DNA of 64,000 nt, taken from assembly GCF_030272615.1 (NCBI RefSeq), contig NC_081414.1:340360502-340424501 (forward strand), in the 5' to 3' direction. Below the pieces are notes generated by a model, which was not told the origin of the DNA, made no database searches, and worked only from the letters and a program-made list of their open reading frames with translations. The stretch is from Cryptomeria japonica. Lineage: Eukaryota; Streptophyta; Pinopsida; Cupressales; Cupressaceae. Each line of letters starts with the position of its first letter. The first letter of the stretch is position 1. Made by a program: the position numbers and the translations under genes. Positions 38,172-49,572 of the stretch are shown here, piece by piece.

Positions 38172-39354
38172 TGTTTAACACCCATCGGATATTGAGGGGG
38201 GGGTGAATTAGCATAAACTAAATTTGAGAACTCAATAACATATTTAACAGCTTTAATCCACTAACCACATCATGAAGTATTAAACAATAGAAACAAAAAC
38301 AATCACATAGGAACACCAAGATTTTATACGTGGAAAACCCAAGCTGGGAAAAACCATGGTGGGAGTTAACCCACAAGATAATAAACTATATATAAAATGA
38401 TTAGAAAAAAGAGATCTCAGTGCTTGAAGTCTAACTGCTCATGGGCCAAGATACAAAAAAGGACTTGCAAGCCTTAAGCTAATTGCACTCAAGAAAAGAT
38501 AAGAAATTATAATATCATTTGAAGAAAAATTTATAAACAAAATAATCTCTGTATGCAGATTAGAGTTACCATTTAAAGCATAAATTTTTCTCTCATTGAA
38601 ATATATGGACCGCGAGACCTTCTGAATCACTGCATCTATATCCACTACTACTTTTGAACTGCAATAATATCTGACATAATTCTTTTCATAATGCTCTTAC
38701 TGATATTCACTACTTCACCATATATATTTCACATATAAACTCACTCACATCTTTCTATATCTATGTCTCTATCAATATCTTGCATATCTCACTCATATCT
38801 CTCCACACACACATATTATTATCAAAAAATCATCATATATACCAAATAGACCAAAATTTTTCTCACCAAGTCGGCCAAGAGAAAGATTGCAACGTGTACA
38901 TATTTTTCCAACTAAGATATACAACCGGACCAAAATGTAAAGCATGATCATAAACTAAACCTAAAACAACATTCACCATGCAACACAAAAGCAAAATATT
39001 ATTCCTCGTAGAATCTCCGAACCAAATATACCTTACATCCAATTTTGATATTGTGACCCAAAGATTGCACCAATTATATTTCTACACAAGAGAAAGATTT
39101 CAGACCAATACAAATAATACCCAGACCATCTAGAATGTGCTTATAATAGACTCCATCAATGCTGATACCATTCCAATGTAGCCTACCTATATCCAAGCCA
39201 CAAAAACAATCATATTAACCTTTGGTCCAAAACCATAACAACCTATACTCCAACAACTTCTCATCACTATATCCAATACAATAGATGTACGAACTAGAAT
39301 ATATCCGAACCACACTATTTGACATCAACGACAATAAAGCACATGTCTGTAACA
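38172..39354 (-). repeat. 5' LTR of element 2 (1183 bp)
   Basis: Partner of 33223-34402; the same termini and the same conserved GGGAAAAACCATGGTGGGAG block at about 38346-38366. Numerous substitutions separate the pair, more than are obvious in element 1. Confidence 0.93.
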
Positions 39355-39775
39355 AACTTACCTTTGAATTTTCAAGATCCTTTCTTTAGTCTTCTCACAA
39401 ATTTTTCTTCCACTTCATCTATGTCATTGACATTTCTTGATTTAGGTTAATTTTCACTCTTCTTGGTAACTTTGAATGTTGCTTCCTTCTTATCATTGTG
39501 TTGCTCACTAAGTTCTACAATTTAAGGCAAAGAGTGATCTATAGAGCCGATCCAAGGCATATTATTTAAATCATGACTTTCTTCAATGGAAAACTTCTCA
39601 GGCTTATAGTTTTTAGACAATGTTCTCATTACTTTTCCCACAACATCTTTTTCTTCCACTTTTTCATGAATACTTCTGATTGCATTGACAACATCATTCA
39701 CTCGTTGCACACAACTTTTAATGTTCTCATCTTTGGACATCCTCAATGTCTCAAATATGTAATTTAGATTCTGGT
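39355..39775 (-). pseudogene. Copia A: gag fragment, truncated
   Basis: Minus frame with YIFETLRMSKDENIKSCVQ, VNDVVNAIRSIHEKVEEKDV and VMRTLSKNYKPEKF, typical of the UBN2-type Gag of Ty1/Copia and parallel to element B at 51068-51240. The N-terminal third of Gag, the leader and the 5' LTR are absent: above about 39775 the sequence no longer resembles Gag. At 39355 it is cut by element 2 and continues at 33222. Confidence 0.8.
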
Positions 39776-40303
39776 GTAGGAGCACCCAAAGACACAAAGT
39801 AGGACACAAATGAAGTCTAAAAGAGCCTAATAAGGTGAAAATAATCATCTATAATAGGTTGATAGTTTTATGAGTCAATAAGACCCAATTGATGGAAGGC
39901 ATTGTCATGGTTGCATTTTATAAGCCACCATGGGCAAACGACCATGTGTGTCAGTAGGAGTCTAGGAATGAGTTAGCCAAATAAATATTGGTCTTATAAA
40001 CATTAGACCAATCCTTGGAATAGGTCGAATACACCTTGGAGTCACCAAGTTTGAAAACTGCAAGTTGACAACTTTTGTTGTCATTGCAAAATATTGTAAA
40101 AAGGGATAACTAATCCTCCCAATGGTTCCAAAGTTTGAAAAGTGGTTGGAAAATGCTAGGGAGGCTATATTATGCCCACTTGGATTGATTATAGGTTGTT
40201 GGCATAGTTGTTGAAGTTGATGAAATTTGATGACGTTTTGGAGTTTGGAGCAATATAATATACTCAAAGTTTTTATGAAATTCTATGTTTTCGCTGTTCA
40301 TTT
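39776..40303. other. Unassigned sequence between truncated Copia A and element B
   Basis: No gene. The sequence is of repeat type but matches no other part of the window that I can see. It marks an undefined breakpoint in Copia A on its left, and is the insertion site of element B on its right (left target bases CATTT at 40299-40303). Confidence 0.45.
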
Positions 40304-41261
40304 TGTTGGCAATTTGGAGGAATTGATTATGTGTTGCATTGATATTTTGTCATTGATATCAACACTAGCTATTTTGGTTGTTTACCGGTATTTGGTTGGT
40401 CCCAATAGCATATTTGGTTTCTGGTTGATTGGATCATGATTGACTCGGTATACTCCAGTATGCTTTGGCTTAGATCTACTATTCATGCTACTCAGATTCA
40501 TGTTCAATCAGTTGGTTTTGATTTGGTGATCAAATGCTATCTTATATGTTGGTAAGCCTGGTTTACCAATTTGGTGAGGGTTTCACCGATAGAGCTTTGT
40601 TGAAGATCTTTTGATGCTATGCATAAGTGGTGTTGGTGCGGCTTCTAGTAGAGTTTCAGGATGTTGAAGGTGATCATGTTTGAGACTTGGCTGATTGGGA
40701 TCATTGCTTTAGTGTGTGTGGACCTAAATTGGGTCTGATACTATCTAGGTTATGGACCGACTTAATGTAACGTGTTGTTGGGACTCCTTAATGTGTTTCC
40801 AAGATGACTTATGGGTTGGATAATATTTGTTTGGTCTCAGGCCGACATGTTTAATAATTATGTAATAGATTTGATTGTCTGGTGGCCAACCTAATTGTTC
40901 AAGGTCGAGGGTTTGTATATGTATGTGTATGATCTCATTGTAGATCATGGAATAGGGTATGCAAGTGAATAATGTAATAATAATTCATGTAGAGGATTTG
41001 GTCGATCATTGGTGATTGATTTGGGTTTATGCAAGAGGTTTAAGTCCTCTGGTATTGAGCTTAACCAAAACTGTACTCAAGCATAGGAGATGTTATTATT
41101 GCAGTTCATTCTTCCTTCCGGATTGTAGTCTGGATTTCTATGTAGTCAATGAGACTCCCTTTGTAATGAACAGTGTGCTCTAGGCTATTGGCCTTCTTGC
41201 AAGTGCAGGCCCCTCAATTTGTAATCACATGCTTACTGTAGAAGTATTATCTGATTGTGGG
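40304..41261 (+). repeat. Left LTR of element B, first part
   Basis: Matches 55256-55580 over its first 320 bp (GATTATGTGTTGCATTGAT, CACCGATAGAGCTTTGTTGA). The remainder of this LTR is 50373-50631. GTGGG at 41257-41261 is the target duplication of C. Confidence 0.9.
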
Positions 41262-42246
41262 TGAAGAGGGGAAAAGCCAACAAGGTGGATTAGTGGTGGT
41301 TAGCATAAAAATCAAACACTAAAAGCATAAGAACATGAAACATGCATAAACCACATAAAAATATGAAGATAATGCTTATTTCTTGCTATCTTTACCTCTC
41401 CCTCGGATTGATCTTGATGAAGTGAAGGCGCCCCTTGATGATGCTCCACTTGATATGCTCCTTGCTTGATTTTGGATGTGGAATGCTCTCCTTTGTGCTC
41501 AACAAGATAGATTGATGGATTATTGGATTTTTGGATTTGAGTGAGGGATTATTAATTTGATAGATTTGAGAGAGGATTTAGAAGAGGATGAGAGGAGAAT
41601 AGAGCAATATGAGGATGCATGAGAAGTGGATCTTTTGTGAGGATAATATGCTCCAATTTATAGATTGGAGGAGGTCAATGGAGGGCCAAGATTGATTTTA
41701 TTATGAAGGGTTAAGATTGATTTGAGAGAGAAGGCACGGATCAAGAGTGCCTTGGGAAAATAAACAGGAATATAAAATTCCTTTGGAAAAAGTGGGGAGA
41801 AATTTGAATTTCAAACTTGAAGAATTAAAAATTCCAAAATAAGGATGCATTGAGGATTCAAAGAAAATAGAATTTCTTTGAGAGACTCAATGTTGATGTG
41901 ACATGAGTGGGAATTAAAAAATTGGAGAATAATGATAAGCACGATTATGAGAGATTCTAGAAGGATTAATTAGGTTGAGTGGGATTAGGAAAAGTGATTT
42001 GTAGGAATCACATGACTAGGTTAATTAATTAGAATAAATTAACTGAGTGGGTTTAGAGGAAATAATTATTGGAGGGGACTTTAGAAGAATAGGGGAATAA
42101 TTTATTTATTTGATAAACTAACTATTGGACTATAGTGACAACATTAATTAAATTAGATTTAATTGATTCTGAGAGGAATAAGGATAACACAATTAAGTTA
42201 TGTTGATAGGCTTAAATTAATTAAATATTAATTTTAGGTGTCTACA
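41262..42246 (-). repeat. 3' LTR of element C (985 bp)
   Basis: Full-length partner of 49573-50367. It contains about 190 bp (roughly 41885-42085) that the other LTR lacks, and a minus-strand TATA box CTATAAATTG at 41654-41663. Confidence 0.92.
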
Positions 42247-42262
42247 TTTTGCCCCTCTTTGA
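42247..42262 (-). other. Polypurine tract of element C
   Basis: On minus, AAAGAGGGGCAAAA ends directly at the LTR start TGTAGACACC. Confidence 0.75.
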
Positions 42263-44190
42263 TATAGCATTGTGAAATGATGTTATATCAAAGAAGAAAT
42301 AAAACATAGTGGAAGAAACGGATAAGGACTAGTAGCATGATGCCCCAGTCATGAGATGAAGAAAAGGATAAGGACTAGTAGCATGATGCCCCAGTCATGG
42401 GATGAGGAAGAATGATAAGGAGGAAGGATGATGAGGAAATAGTGGTATGCCCCCTCGACAGAACATGCGGGTTTGAAGAACACAGGTGTGCTCTTGAAAG
42501 AAATTAGAAGAATAAGCGATGAAAGGATTAAGATAAAAGAGGGAAGTAGGATGAGTTAGACTATTGTTAATGAAATGAGACAAAGAAATGATAAATGGAT
42601 TGGATTTCTTGTTGAGCAAGTATAGAGAGCAAACCTAGATTTGATATTGCCATGGATAGTCTACACCACTGATTATAAGAACCAGGATGATATGAAGATC
42701 CAAGGCATGGAATGACGCTTAGTTGAACAAGAATGCCTTGCACACAATCATGCAAGGTTGTCAGTTCATACAAGAAAGACCTTCAAACACACCATGCCAT
42801 GAAAACTATGCCCCATTATACACCAGTCAAGACATACCAAGATATAGGATGATCAAGGCAGTCCTGAACAAGTATAGTCTTGGGACACAAGATGAAAACA
42901 AAGTGAAAAACTTAAGCATGCAAACAACCTGCACATGACCAACTGATATATCTTGCCAAGAGTAGGAAATGGATTTGGATAAGCTGTCGGACTAGGGAAG
43001 GATGCATCCCGATGGGCAGTGATGGATTGATTGATGGATGACAAAAGACAAGTTGGATGGGCAAGATCTGCAAATGAGAGGATTGCCACTTGGATTTGAT
43101 TAGCGTAGTATGGATGAGTGCTTGGATTAGGTACAAGTCAGTGCGAGCTGAGTTAGATGAGGAAAGCTCAGTTTGATGGATTGGAGAGGATTAGAAGAAG
43201 GATAAATGATTAGATATGATGAAAAGGTGGATGGATGGTTCGATATGATTGGATTGGGGATGAGATTATTGATTAAATTGGAAGAGATGGAGAATATGAT
43301 TGAATGAGATAGGTTTGGATTAGAAATTGGATAGGATGGGGTGGATTGATGGATATGATTTGATTGAATGGAACCAATGACAAGGGAGAACCAAGGATTG
43401 GTAAAAGGATGGATGGAAGGAGGGAGTTATTGTTTGGATAGGGGATATGTGGATGGAATGGATGGATATGGATAAGATATTGAGGAATAAAGGATGGAGG
43501 GTAGGGTGATGGAGACCCAAGGACTATGCTTGCAAAGGAGGGAAATGCCCCACACTAGAGGTAGTGGAATTAAGAGTGCAAGGATGGTGGCTAAATATGT
43601 ATGAGGTGGGAGGATAATGTGTAATGGATATGGATGGTAGAGGATTAAGGCGATTAAGGCTTGAATTCTCCAAAGCATGCATGCATGATTGTTTTGCCTC
43701 TTATATGATCAAGATGAAATATAGGAATGGAGGATTTATTTTGATAGAATGAGGGATATGAGATGGAGGATATGGATAGGATAGTCAAGATCAAAGATAG
43801 GATAGGATAATGGACTTAGATATGATGTTGATGGATGGGAGGATTATGTGGATGAACCTTGCCCCCAAGTGTAGAGTGCAAGGGGATGAGGGGATTACAC
43901 ATGACGCTTGTTTGCCAAGTTTTCATCATGGTACTTACCCAAGGCGCCACAAGAAGTGGTTTTCACCATTGGATGAAATAATTTTTCTTTACTTTTTCTG
44001 ATTTTGATTTTTGCATTTTTCTTGATTTTTTTATTTTTTTGAATTTTTGAATTTTTGGACTAGTTTGGATGGATAAGGATGAGGATGAGTGGATATGGAA
44101 GATAGTGGATGCATGAAGGAGGAAGGGAGGACTCAAGCATCTAGTTCCATAGATGGCATCCCTTAGTATTTCTTTGAACTAGAGGTATGC

Positions 44191-45621
44191 TCATAGATGT
44201 TGGTAATAATAATTGGGGAGATGAAATGGATAGGGGATGGAAGATAAGGATTTGGAAAGGATTGGACTAATGGAATAGGACTGTGAAGAATGGATGGTGG
44301 ATAATGGATGGGGTTTTGAAGAATTTGTGAAGATCAACATTGGGACACACCTTGAAGGGTGTTGGAGTAGTGGAGGAGAGTATTTTGGATTATATGTAGA
44401 TTTTGGGAAATGAGAACCCAAAATAGAGGAAGGGAGTGATGGAGTTGGGATGGTGGATTTTGGGACATAAGGACCCAAAATGGAATTTGAAGATGGAGGA
44501 GTTTTAGATGGAGGAATGGATGGTGCTTTTGGATTAACAAGTTTGGATACCAATTTTTATTTTTCTTTGGGATGCATTGCTTCTTTGGGAATCCACATAG
44601 TTTTTGATTTTTTCTTTTGGGGCCTTTTTGATTTTTCTTTCTTTCGGATCACATTTTTCTTTTGAGCATGTCGTTTCGAGGGGACATGTTGATCCTTTGA
44701 TTTTTGTGGATTTTGAGCTTTATGCTTTTTAGATTGGGCATCCAAATTGCTTCCAATAGAAATGGGATGGGTGCATGAGGATGAAGGATTGATGGATTTT
44801 ATGGATGGGATGGTGGAAAGAGAGTGTTGGGAGGCATCCAAGGATGTGTGCCTTTGTTGATATTTCTTAAGGATTATTTGAGGTGATGGAGTGGTGGATG
44901 GAGAGATGTAAGGACTCAATATGGATGGAAGAGAGGGAGGATTGAGCATCGGGACATAGGGGCCCAAAATGGTTGGAAGGAATGAAGGGTTTAACTTTGG
45001 AACATAGGGTCCCAAAATGGATGCGAAAGATGAGGGATAATGGGATTTTGATTTGTATGGAAATTTGTATTTAGGAGGAATAGAGGATGTACCAACATCT
45101 TGAGTATTATCTTGAGGGCCCTTATTATTTTGGAAACAAGATGCAAGTCCATTTTGAGGGGGATGAGATGTGGATGAAAGATTAGGATCTTTAGATGGAT
45201 TGGGATCATGACATGGAGATGAAGGTATACTTTGATCTTGACATGGAGATGAAGGTATACTTTGATCTTGACTAGGTAGGGTATCATGAGATAGAGTGGG
45301 AGGGGTGATTGGATCATGAGATGGAAGAGGATCATGCAATGATAGAGGAATCATATGATCATGAGAGGAAGTGGAGGGGATGGGATCATTAGATGGAGTG
45401 GAGGGAGATGTATCATGAGATGGAGAGGTTTCAATGCTAGCATGATTTAGAACAAGCTTTTGGCATGTTTGGAGTTGTGGGGATTGTGTGATGGAGGAAG
45501 GTATGGAAGCTTTGATGTGAGTAGATGGGGAAATGGGAGTATCATTAAGTGTGGGGGATTGGGATTTGTTTTGAGGTGGAGGTGATTGGGGTGGATGGAG
45601 GATTTGAGGAGACTTGGCCAC
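44191..45621 (-). pseudogene. Element C ORF: Ser/Pro-rich repeat protein with a basic segment, one stop
   Basis: A single minus frame of about 476 codons, broken only by one TAA (44559-44557, after EAMHPKEK). The first ATG-side residues are MAKSPQILHPPQSPPPQNKS. The N-terminal half is Ser/Pro/His/Asp-rich with short repeats (DQSIPSSPC twice). The middle has repeated ILGPYVPK-type units (at least four, two more after the stop). A Lys/Arg-rich block (KKKNVIRKKEKSKRPQKKKSK) precedes the stop. I do not recognise a family. Its length in so biased a sequence could be partly chance (the minus strand is poor in G), but the repeated ILGPYVPK units and the bipartite basic block suggest a real protein, possibly Gag-like or nuclear. 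Overlapping frames at 45905-45447 and 45335-44991 are probably shadows. Confidence 0.45.
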
Positions 45622-45859
45622 TTTTCTTTGAGGTGAGGATTTTGTCTCCTTTTATAGCATGTCTTGGATAAGATTATGGATGATGGATTTGGAGGATGTG
45701 GACAATATGGATTTTGGAGGATTGGGATTGGATGGGGAATTAGGATTAGATGGAGGATGGGGATTGGATGGAGGATTAGGATTGGGATTGGAATAAGGAT
45801 TGGAATTGTATGGAGGATTAGGATAAAGGATAGGGGAATTAGGATTAATGATTGGAGGA

Positions 45860-46234
45860 CTATGGAGTAAAGGATTTGGATGGGGAGTAGGGGTAATGAA
45901 TGCATTGTAGAAGGATGGGGATTGGGATGTAGATGGGGGGGGGAGATGGAGGTATACTTATTTGATTAGAGGAGTATGTGGATGAGGGGTAATGTGGAGA
46001 TATGGATGGGGAATAAGATGGAGATATGGATGGGGGATAAGATGGATTTCCCTTGTCGAAGGTAGAGGAAGGATAAGAAATATGGTATAGATTGGGATTG
46101 GGTGTAATGTGTTGAGGTGGGATGGATGAAGGTATGATGGGAGAGTGGGAGATTATGGGATTAATTTGGTAGGCAGGTTCATGAATTTCCACGAGCATCT
46201 TCTCATACCAAGCTTTGAAATTTTGGGTAGTCAT
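45860..46234 (-). CDS. Element C small ORF, 124 codons, unknown
   Basis: Starts MTTQNFKAWYEKMLVEIHEP, which looks like a normal folded start, then becomes Pro/Ser/Tyr-rich (repeats of SPSISP). It lies upstream of the Ser/Pro ORF on the same strand but in another frame. It may be the true N-terminus of that protein, separated by a frameshift between 45860 and 45621. Confidence 0.4.
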   Translation of the reverse strand: MTTQNFKAWYEKMLVEIHEPAYQINPIISHSPIIPSSIPPQHITPNPNLYHISYPSSTFDKGNPSYPPSISPSYSPSISPHYPSSTYSSNQISIPPSPPPIYIPIPILLQCIHYPYSPSKSFTP

Positions 46235-46859
46235 GTTGAGAGTGAAGGATTAGATTGGAATTGGGAAAGATTATGAAGATGATGTTAAAAGAAGATGAGG
46301 ATTTGGATTTGGCTTGGAATGATGATGGATTAGATTTGATTAGATTTGGATTGGATTTGGATTTGGATTGGAATTGATTTGATTGGATTGGTCCTTGGAT
46401 TAGGACTTGGATTGATTTGATTGGATTGGTTGATTGATTGAATGGAATGGATTGAATTGGATTAGATTGGATTGGATTAGATTTGGATTGGTCCTTGGAT
46501 TAGGACTTGATTGGATTTGGATTAGATTAGACTGGTTGATTGGTTGGATTAGATAATTGGATTAGAAAGATGGATGGATTTGGTTGATTGGAATTTTGGA
46601 GATTTGATTGGATTGGAGGAAGAATGAATATTAGTTGAGGAAGGATGATTGTTTGAATGGAATGAGAGTGGATTGGGGATTGTATAATTTCTTGGATAGA
46701 TAGAAATGGATTAAAGATTTGATGATGGCAAGATGGAATTTGGAAAGAGGGGTGATTGATTGGTTGTGGGGGATGGACTTGGCAAGAGATGTCAAGTAAA
46801 GAAAACACAATGGTCAAAAGAAGTTAGACTCAAAAGACACTCATTCTCCTTCACAACAT

Positions 46860-47620
46860 ATCCTGTGGTGAGAAAAGACAATAGTCAATAGATCCCAATT
46901 GGTTTCCTAGCTACGCTTTCCCATAGTGGACACTTAGATGCTTGACCCCACTAGCTCCCCTCCACGACACTCACTTCTTAGGGCAGCCAAGCATCAATTC
47001 CCACGAAAAATCCTCATGGAAAGCTTTGTGTCTCTACTAAGGGTCGTAAAAATATGGGTGGCTTCAGAGGTCCGACCTCCTACACCAATGACTAGAAGGT
47101 TTTTGGCCACTATGAACAAGGTGTTTAGTAAGTCTTCCCGTTAGGAGCTACCCTTCGAAGTTGCGCAAGTGAAATTGAGGCCTATAGCCCAACAAAGCAC
47201 CAAGAACTTAGTAGTCACACAAGCGTGATTGAGATCTCTAGGATCCTACTAAGCACCCAATGTGAGAGTGAACTCTCATATAGGTCCAACCATTGACCCT
47301 TTCATAGTCAATGGCCTATTTATTATAGTGAGTTGGGAACCCCAGGTTTGAGTGTACTCACTTGGGTCATTCCCCTCTTACCTTATCAAAGAGCAAGTTG
47401 GGAGGGCAAGCCTACTAAGGGTAAGAATGCAATCAAACAAGAAAAGGTTCGAGGGTCAGGATTTCTGATTGTCTATGTAGACAAGAACATACTCTCCTAC
47501 CTCTACACTTTCCTCAAACACAAAAAGAAAGAGTTCTTTTACCCCTAATTAGATCTAGGTGCCTCGAATAAAATAATTAAGAAAAACACAATGTTTGGTT
47601 GGATTTTCTTAGGCATCCTG
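46860..47620 (-). other. Leader block of element C shared with element D
   Basis: On minus, CCTAAGAAGTGAGTGTCGTGG and GGAGCTAGTG near 46990-46940 match CCTAAGAAGTGTGTACCATGG and GGAGCCAGTG of element D at about 62190-62225. No long frame is present. The similarity links C and D beyond their LTRs. Confidence 0.5.
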
Positions 47621-48576
47621 CAAAACAACTTGATTAGTGTAAGGAAGTTAAGTAGCGGAAACAACTTCCTACACTAACCTTGAGAGGAGGGTAATGCAAA
47701 ACTTTTTCAGATCATTACAACAATTACAGAAAATAGAAATAGATATAATAGCATTCATACCACAACACAATGATTTACGTGGGGAAAACCCTTTCGGGAG
47801 AAAAACCCCACCCTCCAAAAGCAGCTCAATATTTTATTCAGCAATCAAAAATAGATTACAAAATACTTGCAGAGCAAGCTCTTCGCAGGAGTACCACTAA
47901 TCAGAGATTCAGAGGCAACTCAATAGCCATAAGACTCTTTCACACAACCTCTATCTCACACACCTCATAAATAGGAGATACAATACAAGAAACCATCAAA
48001 CGGTATTGCAAAACCATGGGCTAAAACCACCCAATAAAGTGTAGCCGACCTTATCTCCCTTCTAGATGCCCTATGACATGTTAAAGCACACATCAACACA
48101 TGTCGCTCCCTTTTACAGCTCATTTATGTATCCGATACAAATTATTTTTCCTATTTCAGGAGTACAAACTTCTGGAGGCCATAACTTGAGAACCGGGTGT
48201 CCGATTGACGAACCGTTTGAAGCGCCGGAAAGCTCGCGAAGTGCTCTATCACCTCGTAACCAGCTTCACCGGTTACAGCCACTTTTCAGGGAATTTCGGA
48301 GCCTCTAAAGTCCCCAAAATTAAGTTTAAATATTTTATTGCACCCCTCCAAGATGAAAACTTTAATATCTTCAAAACTAGCTGTGACCTTGCGACGAAAC
48401 TTTACCGGAATGCTTATCTAGCCAACCAGAAGCTTCAGGGAGAGTTTCGCACCATTTTGTGCTCAAATGAAAACTTACTATAAATAGTAACCTCGCATAA
48501 ATGCAAGGTTGAGACACCATTTTTCTCAACAATTAGTAGTTTGAAAATGAAGTCTTCAACAAACATCCTGCAAAAA
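47621..48576 (-). mobile_element. LTR-like block nested in element C, flanked by 12-bp direct repeats
   Basis: CATCCTGCAAAA occurs at about 47613 and again at about 48565. The block between contains the conserved Copia-LTR sequence (ACGTGGGGAAAACCC ... GGGAGAAAAACCCC near 47777-47812), placed as in a minus-oriented LTR, and a CTATTTATAGTAAG TATA-like site near 48490. On minus it would begin TGTTGAAGAC. Exact ends and mechanism are unclear, because 12 bp is too long for an LTR target duplication. Confidence 0.45.
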
Positions 48577-49039
48577 GACAACAAAATGACAAAAATATTA
48601 TTTTATTTTTATTTTTTAGGAATGAGTAGAAAAACATGAATAAAAACTTTTTTACTAATGACAAATGTGGATTTGGAGGAAATTTTGATGGGTAAATGGG
48701 GTTTGACTATATTTTTGCCACTTTCCAAGGGATAGGCAAGCATAAAATGGGGATTTTGGAGGAGAGGTGAAGGAATGGAAAAATTTGTCCAAGAGGGACA
48801 AAGAAGAAAAAGTTGGAGATGGACAATATGGGAAAATTTGGAGATGATTGGATAAAAGTGGAAGGAGTTATGGAAAACCCTAAAAATAGAGGAATGTGAG
48901 ATTTCGGGCTTCAAAAAGTGGAATTTGGGATAATGTCCCCAAGGAAGGAAAAATGCAAAATGGAATTACGGGGGGATCTAGTGGAGTTTGGAAGAAAACA
49001 AAATTAAGATAAAGAAGATATGACTAAAAAATAGAATTC

Positions 49040-49490
49040 CTGCGGACGCGCTGATTTGCAGACGCGTTGATGCGCGAGCGATCGCGCTAATAGACAGATT
49101 ATTAAAAATTTAAACAGAAAAATAACAGAAACATAAAAAATGCAGTCGCGCTAATTACCAGGTGCTCGTGCTGATACAACTAATGTTAGCGCCTAAAAAT
49201 TTCAAATTCAATTTTTTCACAGAAACGCTCGTGCTAATTGTAGATCGGTCGCGCTGAAACTGAAACAGAAGTGAGAAGAGAGAAGAATGAAGAAAAGGAA
49301 GAATGAGGAGGAGATAGAAGAATGCACAGAGCAGTTGCATTGAAGCCGAGACTGTCGTGCTCAAACACAAAGCCGCCAATTTTTTTTGAATTTTTCCTGC
49401 GGTCGTGCCGAACTCGAGGCACTCGTGCTGATTAACAGGCACTCATGCTGATTCAGAAAAGTCACGCTGATGCACACGCGCTCACACTGA
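49040..49490. repeat. Degenerate CGCGCTGAT/CGTGCTGAT array in the leader of element C
   Basis: More than a dozen copies of a motif like TCGCGCTGATT or CTCGTGCTGAT, spaced about 20-35 bp apart, lie just inside the primer site. CG and TG (or CA) variants alternate at the same position. This is unusually CG-rich for the window. Confidence 0.65.
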
Positions 49491-49547
49491 AACATGAACC
49501 TACAAAAAAACTTCACAAAAAACCCAAAAAATTGTTAAATTCGGGAC

Positions 49548-49572
49548 GTGGGTCCCATCGGGCATGCCAAAA
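49548..49572 (-). other. Primer-binding site of element C
   Basis: On minus, TTTTGGCATGCCCGATGGGA directly follows the 5' LTR end. I cannot name the tRNA without a search. Confidence 0.55.

Larger units (their letters stand above)
33223..39354 (-). mobile_element. Element 2: second pol-less LTR retrotransposon (6.1 kb)
   Basis: On the plus strand its LTRs begin TGTTGAACA/TGTTTAACA and end ATAACA/GTAACA. They are flanked by the perfect duplication AACTT (33218-33222 and 39355-39359). The primer site and polypurine tract orient it on minus. Excision restores the gag-to-zinc-knuckle frame of Copia A. Its LTRs (about 1.18 kb) are unlike those of element 1, yet the interior has the same order: a coiled coil plus four zinc knuckles, then a plant-mobile-domain-like protein, with no pol. 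Both ORFs are more decayed than in element 1, so this copy is probably older. Confidence 0.92.
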
